Below are positions 46,712 to 58,285 of a stretch of 64,000 bases of DNA, piece by piece. The DNA comes from Physcomitrium patens. Lineage: Eukaryota > Streptophyta > Bryopsida > Funariales > Funariaceae. The position numbers were made by a program, and so were the translations under genes. The notes beneath the pieces were generated by a model, which did no database searches, was not told where the DNA came from, and saw only the letters and a program-made list of their open reading frames with translations. Each line of letters begins with the position of its first letter. Positions within the stretch are counted from its first letter, which is position 1. The DNA lies in NCBI RefSeq assembly GCF_000002425.4, contig NC_037254.1:11472263-11536262 (forward strand), given 5' to 3'.

Positions 46712-47964
46712 CTAACTGAGCCCCAGCTGAAGCCCAAACACTGCGTGGAGGAGGAACAAAGCCATGATTCCTGTGCCGAGAATGGCATGCACGTTTCGCA
46801 AATCCGGATTCGCCTGCAAGAGTTGATGCTCAGTCAGAGACCAGATCGGGAGAGGGAGGGCGGAGGAATATGCTTGGAGGTGATTTTGTGAGAGAATGGA
46901 TGTTGAAAACGATACCTGAAATTGGGTGGAGACGGCTGTTTGCACGCTGAGAAGGGCAAGGCCCAAAAAACCTGTTACGGCATGGGGACTGCCACACAAT
47001 ACCGTGAGGTGAGCATGGCACGGCGGGATGAAAATTTCAAGATAAAGATGCATTGCTAGAGGATTTGCGATTAGGGCTTCGCAGAGCGCACACGATTTCC
47101 CTAAGTTTCTGATTCGTGGTCAGGTTTGGTGAGAAGAGGAAGTGTTGGGCTCTTTCAGTTGTTTGCAGTTACAGGACCCACAGAAGTGAAGAATTGGCGT
47201 TACTACTGTTGGGAATCGAGTACGATGTCAGACAGGTTCGATCACCGTACCTCTCAAAAATTGGTTTGCCGGATGTGACGAGCGATGTGATGCCTCCAAC
47301 TGCGCCGGCGGAGAAGAAGAAGAACATGCCACCGAGGATCTTAGGGTGAAGGTCTTTGGCGGCAGCCTTCACTGTCCCATTGGAGCTGAGACGGATTTGC
47401 CAACCCAGGTAGGAGCCGTAGCCACCCATAGCGAACAACACCACCGCCTGCACAAAGCGTTCACTCAAGCGTCTGTGAGAATATCCTTGCCGCTCCTAAG
47501 ATTAACGGGCCCAACTAAACACTGTTACGTGGGAAAGCTCTCGGAAGTACACTTACCATGTTCGCTGGGTGACCCCAATGTACTATCCATTCTGGCAAGT
47601 TCCAGTTTCTGACAAGCTCTCCGAATGGCTCGAACAGCTCCGTAACGACGCCGGCTGCACATGTACAAGTGTGTAAGAGTTGTTGTCAGAGACGGCTCAA
47701 TCTTTCATTAGGTCGGAGTGAAACGACTCCCTCACTATCCAATGATCAGTAATAACAGCTGAATGAAAATGAGCAATGCAGGAAAGGGAACATACCGCCA
47801 GGCAGCGCGGCGAGCGCCAAGAGAGGAGCGACGCTCAGAAGCCGAGTCTCATTGCTCGAATCACAAGATACAATTTCCAATCGGGACGGCTCGGAGGTGG
47901 TTGTCACCTGCTTGTTGTCACCTAATCCCCTCTCAGAAGAACAACCTGCGCCACAAATCCCACT
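46712..47964 (-). CDS. DUF4079 family membrane protein, probably plastid-targeted (5' end unresolved)
   Basis: Small multi-pass protein family found in plants and cyanobacteria, related to cytochrome b561-like membrane proteins; biochemical role not established to my knowledge. Five exons, minus strand: up to 47,964-47,796 (LLSVAPLLALAALPG, first membrane segment); 47,654-47,557 (TELFEPFGELVRNWNLPEWI, HWGHPANM); 47,447-47,251 (AVVLFAMGGYGSYLGWQIRL, KDLHPKILGGMFFFFSAGAV); 46,988-46,916 (SPHAVTGFLGLALLSVQTA); 46,813-46,712 (NPDLRNVHAILGTGIMALFL, ending GLQLGLS and stop). All internal borders are GT..AG and phases match, giving about five membrane segments. No in-frame ATG lies between the first visible exon and an upstream stop at 47,965-47,967, so the start and any transit peptide must come from an upstream exon I could not define. 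Confidence 0.88.
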
Positions 47965-48545
47965 CTAAGACACGATTGCGCATTCCACTGCAACCAACGC
48001 CTCAAACTCTGCACTCTGGAAAAGCATCCAAAGCTTCCAGACAGGTAAAAGCTGAAAACATTCAAACCGACATTGCCACTACATTGCAGCTCCTACGACC
48101 TCACACTTTGATATCGTCACCACCACACTCAACAGTCACCATATTGCAGAGAAGAAATCAAGCTAACAGCCCATACATCTCACAATGCACCGGGGCGCAT
48201 AAGAATCAAACACTGCAGCCTTGGTGCTAGAGGCCGGAGATGCGACACTTCGGCTTCCAAGATCGCAGCGTGCAATTGCGGAGGATATCGCCATGAGATT
48301 CTAGCGAGAGTCCTACACGCACACGCACACACGCGGCACCGTTGAAGAAACCTGATGGACCAAGCTCGCAATGCTATCTAGAGTGACGAACGCTGACGAC
48401 GCACTCCTCCCGCATCATCCCCAGCTTGTGGAAACGCATCGCCACACGCCGTCGCGGCGCTTTTGGCATCAGAATTCTCGCTATTTATCGAGGCTTCTTT
48501 TCCGCAGCCCCACACGCCTTGCATCACCTCCCTCTCACAAGTTCA
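47965..48545 (-). promoter_or_regulatory. 5' region of the DUF4079 gene (missing first exon and promoter expected here)
   Basis: GC-richer sequence that ends abruptly at about 48,545 with AT-rich repeats. A first exon with the start codon and transit peptide should lie here on the minus strand. Several ATGs exist (for example in a frame beginning MRAWSIRFLQRC at 48,371), but none can be joined with confidence. A TATTTAT-like word near 48,481 is only a weak core-promoter candidate. Confidence 0.4.
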
Positions 48546-48936
48546 CAACTTAGAAATATTAAAAAAAGTGTTTGTATATGGACTAAAGAATTAAGGTAGC
48601 CGACCTATTTCCAATAATATAACATTTTAGCTTATTGTGTTCATGAAAATTTTTAAAAAATCCAAGTATCAAGAAATAGAAATCAAGAGGATTTTAGGTG
48701 TTTTCACATCATTTTGCCCAAAAAGAAAACTTACTATTAATGTTTTAGCTCAAGATTATGTTCAATACAAACCCAACATATAGGCCAACCTACTTTTGAC
48801 GAGTGGTTGGCAACAAAATCAAGAATGCTTGATTTTTCAACAAATTTTCTAAAGTTGTCATGAAATTTTGACTTTCTTATGTAATGGCACTATGGAGTGT
48901 AGAAAAAATGTGAATTAAGTAATGTGAAACCATAAG

Positions 48937-48972
<36 letters not shown>

Positions 48973-49914
48973 CATTATATTAAGTTGATTGGAAATACAC
49001 CATTCTGTAAATAAAAAATTGGGAGTGGTTAAGAATGGATTGGCTATCTTACTTGAAAAAAGAAGAAGAAGAAAACAAAGAAGAAGATGATGAATACTAT
49101 AATAGAGGCTATCAAAGTTTTAAGAATTTTAGTAATGGAATGGTTGGTTGGACATAGTAAGTCATTTTTCTAATATGTGGAATATTTTTTGACTAATTAC
49201 ATAAGGATTTTTTAAGGATTTTTTAGTAGAATAAATTTACTATGATTGAATTGGTCCACATATAAAAAAAATCATTTCATTTTATTATTATTATTATTAT
49301 TATTATTTGTTTATATGTTCTTTTTATAAATAATAGTAATATTTATTTATTTATTTATTCTTAATTTGATAAAATTCAAACTTATAATTAAGACATAAAG
49401 GATCAACTTTTGTGGTTTAATTACATGTTATCTATTGATAATTTGTCATCATTTGATTAACATATATATATATATATATATACATATATATATACATATT
49501 AATAATATTCTTGATGGTATAATTCTAAGTTATTTACTTTTATTTTTAAATTTATTATTATTATTAATATTATTAAAATTATTATAGTTTATTCCAATAT
49601 TATTTAATATTTTTATTTTTCAATATTATTTAAATTAAAAAGTATATAAATTCTATAATAAAATTTTCTATTATTAAATAGCATAAATAAAATAAATAAA
49701 ATTTTATAGTTTTTAAAATTTTAAGCAATTGTAGGAATTAAAGTAGAAGAGTAATTTTGAAAATAATCTTGAAAAGTTTTATTTTTTATTTTTAATAACT
49801 AATAAAAATTTAATAGATAATTTTAAAATAATTTTATAAAATTATTACCTTTTCATAAATAAAATTTAAAGCAGAATCATAAAGAACATGGACATGAAAT
49901 TATTTGTAGTATAT
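48546..49914. other. AT-rich DNA with several microsatellites, no gene
   Basis: Contains TTA trinucleotide runs at about 48,940-48,980 and 49,278-49,308 and a TA/TACATA tract at about 49,459-49,499. A GAA-rich stretch lies near 49,060-49,090. No coding signal. Confidence 0.6.
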
Positions 49915-50600
49915 TTGATTTCATGTAATATCTCGTTTATTAATATTAGGATATACATGTTTGATCCTTTGTGTCATGGACATACATATTTACTCTAATA
50001 ATTACCTAGATAATATGAATAGATAGAAGTAGATAAAAGTAGATTAATTTGGTAATATCTTATAGAGGAGCTTCTTAAAAGCTTTATAGATGCATTTTCA
50101 ACTTTATATGTATTTTTAGGTAATTAGTAGGTTGAACACTTGGCCAACAAATTAGCCACATGACATATGTATTGATAACTTGTGGTATAAGTTAATTATG
50201 TAGCACACATATAGGAAACTTGTCTTGCAAGTCAAGACACATATTGAAGGTCCTATAGAACATTATCATATAGCTCATAGTTAGATAGTATATATGGAGG
50301 CAAAAGTGAAGCCTTTTTCACTCCTATCAATGTCTTTTTTGTTCTTAGTCTTCTTATAAAAGACTAGTTTTTGTATCTTTGAGAATAGTCATTTTAGTTT
50401 AATATTATACTATCTTTGAGTCATTATCTAATATTTTTGTCCAATACAAGAGTATATTGATCTTTTAATTCTTCAAGATTTATATACTTGGCAATTTAAC
50501 AAGATTGCAAATTTATTGTTCTTATTTATTTTAAAAGTGAGTGGATCACATTACTTCTATTATTGCTATTTGAAAGTTACGGACTGCAAATCTTTAAATT
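49915..50600 (+). repeat. 5' LTR of the plus-strand G1 element
   Basis: Reverse-complement similarity to the two other G1 LTR copies over several hundred bases, for example around 50,020-50,290 (paired with 16,690-16,980). It is followed by the primer-binding-site remnant. Confidence 0.7.
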
Positions 50601-53600
50601 AATATTTTTAGTATTTTAACAAAGATTAAAAAAAAAAAAAAAAAAATAGACTATTCTTCTTTGTAGAAAATTTCAAGTGATATTAGAGGTTGCAGATTAT
50701 CCTTCTCTAATTTGACTAGTAGATATGTTTGAATTATCTATGGAAAGAAAAATTATTGATATCACTTTTGAAAAAAATAAAAAAAAATTTATAATTATTG
50801 CATTTGCAAGCAAGGTTTGCTTATAACTTGCTTGCTCAATTTTACTTAAAGAAGCAATATAATCAAAAAATAAGGAGCATAGTTGTGAAAGAAGACCATG
50901 TATCAAAAAATAAGTTTTTTTAGGTATAATAGGAACTATGCAACTTGAATCTTATGTAACACCTTGTAAATGTCTTATTTTTTCCTCAAATCCCTTACCT
51001 TGTTTTACAATTGAAGTTTGTTTAGAACTAATTTTTTAAAAATTATTATCTTATTAAATTTAAGAGCTTCAACTTGTTTTATAGATAAAGAATTTATTAA
51101 AAAATAAAGAATGCTTTTTGATAAAAATAATAAATTTATACATATTGAAGTCATAGATAGTTATTTGTTATCTTCTAGAGATGTTATCTATGAATTTGTT
51201 CTTTTAGATGTAGGAGCTAAATATTATAATAGTTTAATAATATTTAATATAATTAGATCTTTTTTTAATTTAATTATTTTAAGATTATTGTGGCTAGAGA
51301 AATATAATCCTCAAATAGACTAGATTCTTTGTAGCATTGATTTTTTTTTTGTGGTTTTTATCTAAAATTATTATAGTCAAATAAAAGCCTATAAATTTAA
51401 ATAAATCAAATTTTTATTAATAAATATAAGAGATTTCATGTATGCTGCAAAAAAAAGATCACATTTTGCTATATATGCAATATCCATTTCTTATGGTAAA
51501 AAGACTTCAAGTGGCAATCCAAACTTATACTAAGGTTATTAAGATATTTTTGAGAAAAAGAATACAAATATTTATTTAGAGCATCATTTGTTTGATTGTT
51601 GAATTGATCTTCAAGAAGAAGCTCAATTGCCATTCAAACCATTCTATAGTTTTTTGTACAACAATTTGGATGTACTTAAAGAATACATTGATAAGAACTT
51701 GGCCATGAACTTTATATATAATTTAAAATCTCAAATAAGAGCTCCTATTTTATTTATGAAGAAAAAAGACAGATCTTTGTAGATATGTGTAGATTATTGA
51801 AAAATCAAAAAAATCATCATTAAAAATAGAAATCTTCTATCTTTTATAACAAGACTATTTGATTAATTAAATCAAATTAAGATCTATATTAAAATAGATC
51901 TATATTAAAATAGATCTATAAGAAGCACATAAACTAGTATGTATTAAAAAAAGAAATGAACAGAAGGGCAATATTTTGAACTAGATATAGATATTTTAAA
52001 TATAATGTCATGCTTTTTGAACTCACAAATATACTAGGTATTTTTTAATATCTTATGAATGATGTCTTTTGAGAATTTATAGATGATTTTGTTATCTGCT
52101 ATTTATATATTTTAAACTATTTTAAGAATATAAAAGAATATGAATTTCATGTTTGTTGTATGTTATAAAATCTTAAAAATATAAGATTATACATCAAGAT
52201 AGAAAAGTGTATATTTTACGCTATTTAAGTTGACTCCTAAAGATACATCATTTCAAATAATGGCTTTATGATGGATCCTAAGAAAGTTCAAACTATCATA
52301 GATTAGAAGGTCTTAAAAATAATAAAAATATGATTTCATCAAGATTTGATTTTAAGATCACTTATTGATTAAGAAAATAACAAGATTTGCTAGACATCAT
52401 TTTTAAACCTTTTTATCTTATACCAAATGAATGAGATGCAATTTTTCATCAACAAAGAATAATTTTTTTGAAGGCAAAGCATTTTTATCTTTGAGCAATG
52501 AAATCAATATTGACTATTAATTTAACATTTGATTTTCTTATTTATGATATTAAAAATAATTCCCAAAATTCTCAAAATTCTTCTAAGTTTGAGTTCAAGA
52601 ATAATTTATTTTATTTTGAGAGACACTTATATGTTCCAAAAGATATAATATAATTATGTGTTCTTTAAGCTTATCATGACTTTTCAATAGGAAGAAATTT
52701 TGGATAAAATAAGCTTTTGAAACTAATATCTAGAAATTTTTGGTGGTCTTAAATATAAATAGTAATTAAAGACTATGTAAAATTATGTGATATTTGTTTA
52801 AAATAAAAAAATCCTTATTATTGACCTTATAGATTTCTTTATCCATTACTTATTTTAAAACAACCATGGTCTTCTATTTCTATGGATTTTATCATGGATC
52901 TTTCATTCACAAGTTGTTATGATTTTATATTTATAATAATACATTGTTTACTAAGATGGCATATTTTATACTATATATAAAATCTAATATAAGTAAAAAA
53001 ATAGCTAAGCTTTATCTTGACAATATCTATTACTATCATGGATTAATTAAAGATATTATATCAAATAAAAGGACTCATTTTGTATCAAGTTTTTGAATTT
53101 TTTTTTCAAGATTCTAAAAGTAGATATAAAACTATCTTTGACTTTCTATCCTCAAACTGAAAGACAAACAAAGTATGCAAATCAAGTTTTGGAAGAGTAA
53201 TTAAAATATACCATCAACTATCATAAGATGATTGAATAGCTCTTTTGCCATTGGCAAAATTTACTTATAATAATATGATACATTCTTCTATTTAATTTAA
53301 TTTAATTTAATTCATTTATTAATTATAATTATCATCCATAAATTGATACTTTTAACTTTTTAAAAGTTGATAATATCATGGAAATAGATTTTATTAATCA
53401 CTAACTTGAGCTATATACAACAATGAAGGCACAATCAAAAGAAACTTTTAAATGACAAAAATTCAAGGTTGATATCTATCACAAGGAACAACCTTAATTT
53501 TATGTTGGCCATAAAGTATAATTACTTTGTTGTAACATCAAGATTAATTACTCTTGTAACAAGTTATATTATCATAGTCTTCGACCATTTTCTAAATATG

Positions 53601-53990
53601 ATCAAATCAATTCAATTGCTTATTGATTATATCTACCAAAATCTATGAAGATTTATCCCGTATTTCATGTGTCTTTTTTTGAGCCATATAAAACAATGAA
53701 GTTTCTAAGAAAAAGAAAAATGTCACCACTTTTTATAAAATTCAATAATAATCAAAAATTTTAGGTGGCAAAAGTCTTAAATCCAAGGCAACACCAACTT
53801 AGATTGGAATATCTTGTTTATTAGTATAGAAACAATATTAATGAACACACATAGAAGCCAACAAAAAATCTTGCAAATATAATAGAAAAGATCAAAGCTT
53901 TTCATCAATAACATCCATCAAAATCAAGATAAAGAGTCAAACAAATCTTTGCTATAAAAGAAAGGATGTTCAATGAAGATCTTTTTACAT
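49915..53990 (+). mobile_element. Ty3/gypsy element fossil (family G1), plus strand
   Basis: Plus-strand copy: 5' LTR about 49,915-50,600 (inverse match of 1,360-1,960 and 16,490-17,060), primer-binding-site remnant for initiator-Met tRNA near 50,673-50,690, gag/protease region (about 50,700-51,330), reverse transcriptase (about 51,700-52,600) and integrase (about 52,650-53,300, with an SMDFIMDL-type start of the catalytic core). A further region to about 53,990 resembles the integrase tail. A matching 3' LTR was not found. The most decayed of the larger elements here, with very many breaks. Confidence 0.7.
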
Positions 53991-56100
53991 CTTCTATCAT
54001 TTATTGTAATTTCTTTGTATTAATAGTGCTACCAAGATAGAGAATCAACAACCAACAGATTCAATTAAATAACTATTTTTTATTAAATTACCAATGTCAT
54101 GTGATAATACTATTATATAATAAAAAATAAAAATATGGATGTTATTATAGAAGAGCCTAGTAGATAGATGTAGTAAAAAAATAAGAATAAATTATAGAAA
54201 GATAATAAAAAGTTTAGTCTTAATATTTTTTCTTATAGAATGAACTTCTATTTATTTTTTAGAGGCATAAATGAGCCAAATCAAAATAAATGGGATAAGA
54301 AATTAATATAAATTTTTTTATAAAAGAATTAAAAATAGGTTAAAATAAAACTACTTCAAATTATCAAAACTTGATATGTAAAGAGGACCAATTATCAACT
54401 TAGGTTGAAATCAAACCTTGAGGTCTAAAACCATGCACCTATAGTGATTTGAGAGTTTTTTTTTTTTTTTTTTTTTTTCAATTCAAGGAATAAAATTTGA
54501 GAATAGATTTGAAAATAGATTTTTAAATATTGGTTTATTTCATTTGAATTAATATTGAGGTTTTGAGAGATTTTCAAAATTAATGATGTATTTGGTGGAT
54601 TTAGATTTTTGAGAAATAAAAATAGGTTTATAAATTTCAAGATTTTGTAAGTTTTGTTGTATGTATATAAGTAAAAATTAGATAATTTTTTCTTTGTACT
54701 TTTTATAAATTTATGTGAAAAATTTGAGGTCAATCAAGAAATTAGATTGAAGCATATAAGGATTTTTGTAGATTATGGTCTTAAAAATTTGAAATTTAGA
54801 GGTAATAAGTGATTCTAAGATCTAATAATATCTACTAGTTGGATTGAATTAAAATTTAGTGAGAGCAATTAAGACTTAAATATCTACACACCATCCAATT
54901 TTTGAAGCAATTGAATAATTTAACTAAGCAAAATCAGTGTTGAAATATCAACATTTAAGTTGAAGAAAGAGGGTGGCCAATAACAAAGAAATTTTGAGAG
55001 CTTTACTTACTATTGGTATGTGAAATCTTCTTCAAAAAATTTGGACTTATTGATTATTAAGTTATTGTAAATTATACAAATTTGAATCAAAATTAATAAT
55101 TCAAACATTAATTATTTGAATTTTTAATTTGCTATAAGATATTTAAGATTTATTTAAGATTTAAAGATTGATTAAGGATTGATTAGGATTGGTTTAGGAT
55201 CTAAGGTCTGATTAGGATTTGGTTAGGATTTAGAATATATCTAGGATTTGATTATAATTTAAGATTTTATTTGGATTTTATTAGCGTTTGGCTAGGATTT
55301 TATTAGTGTTTGGCTAGGATTTTATTAGGATGTGAGTAATATTTGATTAAGATTTATCTAGGATTAAGATAATATTAAAACTTGATCTAAGATTTTCTTA
55401 AGATTGATTAAGATTCAATTAGGATTTCAATTAAGATTTTATTAGACTATGACCTAAGATTTGATTAAGATTCATTAAGATTTAATTAGGATTTCAATTA
55501 AGATTTTATTAGACTTTGATTTAAGATTTGGTTAAGATTTAATAGAGTTTTAATTAGAGTTTCAATTAGGATTTGATCTAAGATTTGGCTAAGATTCAAT
55601 AAGATTCAATTAGGATTTTAATTAAAATGTAACCTAAGATTTATTTAGGATTTATTTAAGTTTTTTATTTTTAATATTTTAAAAGGATTTTTTTATTATT
55701 TCTTTAAAATTTTCTATTTTTAATATTTAAAATATTATTTTTTTCTTCTTAAAATAAAAAAATTAATATTTCTTATTAAAGATTTATTTTTATATTTTTG
55801 AAAGATTTCTTTGTTATTTTCTTTTTAAAATTGATTTATAACTTCTTTGTGTTTTTTATGTAACTTCGTTTATATTTATTTTAGATTGATTAAAATTTGA
55901 TTAGGATTATTAAGGATTATTTAAAATTTATTTAAGATTCTATTAGACTTCGTAGGATTGTTGTTGCTTTTTTACTTACCTTCTATAACTAGGTGCCTAG
56001 TGCATTCTTAAGCAAGAATATATGAAATGCAACATAAATGATGAACTTAATATAAAAGCTTAAAGTAAAAGGTCTTGGAATTAGTTTATTTTTATTTTAT
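53991..56100. other. AT-rich DNA including possible leader of the split G3 element
   Basis: No gene. A run of about 24 T lies at 54,455-54,478. The 55,130-55,670 part is a degenerate repeat (separate entry). By position, the 5' LTR and leader of the plus-strand G3 element should lie here, but I could not define them. Confidence 0.4.
55130..55670 (+). repeat. Degenerate GATTAGGATTTG-like tandem array
   Basis: More than thirty irregular units of roughly 9-14 bases built on (G)ATT(A/T)AGGATTT and ATTAAGATT variants, all in the same orientation, with a few longer repeated blocks such as gtttggctaggattttatta (near 55,287-55,330). Not a clean telomere repeat; the unit drifts continuously. Confidence 0.75.
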
Positions 56101-57705
56101 TTTATTTAATAAATAACAAGAGCAAGAATTTTGAAAGAGCTATGAGAAGAACTTCAAATAGAGCTTTTAGTGGAGTTTCTACTAAAGAATAAGATATGTA
56201 TATGGATTCAACCATTACAAGCATGTTTCAAGCTTTTATATTGTCCATGTAATAACAACAAAGTAATGATTGCAAGGAAGCTTTTGCAACCAATGCATTG
56301 TAATTAGTAGTTAATAAAGTTGACCAATTTGAAGAGACATTTCAAAGTATTTAAAATATTATATATAAAAAATAGAATTAAATTGAATTTTTTGAAAAAA
56401 AGATGATTGAGCTATTTGAGCTTGCAATGGTATTAGAAATAAGAAAATATGTTATATCAATTATGAAGCATTATAAAAGTTCATGGAAGACATTTTTACA
56501 TATAGTAAAAGACGGATATTTCTTAGAAGACATTGAATGTGTTATTAAGAAATTATTTTTAGAATAGATTGAAGAACCTAATAAGAATTTATAAGCAACA
56601 AAGCTATCAAAGAATTTTGAAAGGCTGTATTTTCAATTATCAAAGGTGGAAAAGTTAATATTAGAGCCAAACAAGGTTGAATTATTTTTTAAAGCTCCAA
56701 ATAAAAAATTATAAGAAAAATTAGAATTATTTCTTGAAAGTAAAGAAGAGGATGAAGGACTAATAGTGAAATATAGAAATATTGAAGATGTAGTGGGCTT
56801 GCTTACAAAACAAGAAAGAATAAAGGATAGGATTAATATTCTAAGAATAGTGCAATACCTAAAGTTCAAGTATATACACTATAACCAACAATGTCTATTG
56901 TTCAATCTCTAGCATCTACATCAAAAAAAGAAGATACAAGATTTGAAGAAATTATATGTAAAATATAAGATCTTCAAATTAAATTGGCAAGACTTGAAAA
57001 GAAGACTTCTAAAAATAATTTAAAGGCTATTTATAAATAAAGATATGTACAAAGATGCATTTGGTATGACAATGCTTCTTATACAAGGAAGAATTGTAAT
57101 AAATTTAATGATATGGTATGACAAAGAATTATTTTTTGGAAAGATAGAAATGTTATATTAAAAAATACAAGAGACTTCTTTCAAACCAATTTTGAGAAGG
57201 GAGGTATGAGAGCATTAGTTTAAGACTATTTAGTAACATATGAAGTGATAATACTAGAAAGTGCAAGTTATAGTACTAAGATAGATGATAATGTTGATGG
57301 AAGTGTAGAGACAAGTATATTTTAGATTTTTCTATTTTTATAATGTAAAAATAAAAAATACCTTAAAAAGAATTATTAAGAATTATAGTAATAATATATA
57401 GTATAACAGGTTGAAAAGATTCTGTAGAGGCTCTTTCAATTCATACATATATTGCTAAGAGCCAATATGAAGCCTTAATGGAACAAAAGAGACAAATTTT
57501 TTTTGATGATATAAAAGAAAGAAATTCTTCCAAGAAGCAAACTTCAAGAAATAAGGTTCATAAAATAGCTTCACAAGAATTATCCACGAAGGATATTTCA
57601 ACAATATTGAAAGAAAAAATAAAAGGAGATAAATGATAAAGGTAAATCAATAGCTTACAAACTACTCTCTAATATTAAAGCTACAACAAATTTAAAATAA
57701 GTATT
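56100..57705 (+). mobile_element. Ty3/gypsy element fossil, 5' part (family G3), interrupted
   Basis: Plus-strand gag-like region of the same family as 1,961-4,400; compare the phrases LSKVEKLILEPNKVELFF here and LSRIEKLTLENDKVELFL there. It breaks off at about 57,705, where an LTR of another gypsy element begins, and resumes with the next stretch of the same polyprotein region at 63,394. Old, many breaks. Confidence 0.75.
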
Positions 57706-58285
57706 ATAAAACAAGATCAATCTATCTTGAGAGTCTAAGACCCTTTTAATCTACAGCAATATAAAATCTCATGACAAAGTAGGACATTATAGACCAAAAA
57801 AAAATTGAACAGAACTAAATAAAATATGACACGAAAGACAAAACTGAGTAAACAGAAATAGAATAGAACAAAATTAAACAAGAAGATACAGAACCAAAAT
57901 TTACTAAGAAAAAGGGTCCAAAGCCATACTTGACCAGATGCCTCAAAAGGCCTTTGCTAGGCCTATTCATACTTTGTTCTACTATCCTAGACTTTGTAGA
58001 ATGTTTCTACATGATGGATTCTATTTAGATAACCACCTTAAATTCTTTCAAGAAGGTTCTATATTGGACCCTACATAGATAACTACCTTAAATCTTTTTT
58101 AAAAGGCTCTAGAGTAGGCCCTACCTAAATAACTACATTAAGTTCTTTCTAGAATGTTCTTCAGTGGATCCTATATTGTCCACTAACCTAGCTCCAATTC
58201 TAGAAACTTCTATAACTTTTCAAACATGGTTCCAACTATCTATCCCTATGTGTCAGTAATACAAATATCTTATCTATACCTTGTT
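57706..58285 (-). repeat. 3' LTR of the nested G2 element
   Basis: Direct repeat of 62,866-63,393, about 575 bases, sharing start (aatctatcttgagagtctaag-type), middle and end (caaatatcttatctatac) blocks. The two LTRs differ at many positions, consistent with an old insertion. Confidence 0.8.

Noticed and set aside
55130-55670. Interstitial telomere tract
   Set aside because: The plant telomere unit TTTAGGG is not repeated; units vary in length and sequence.
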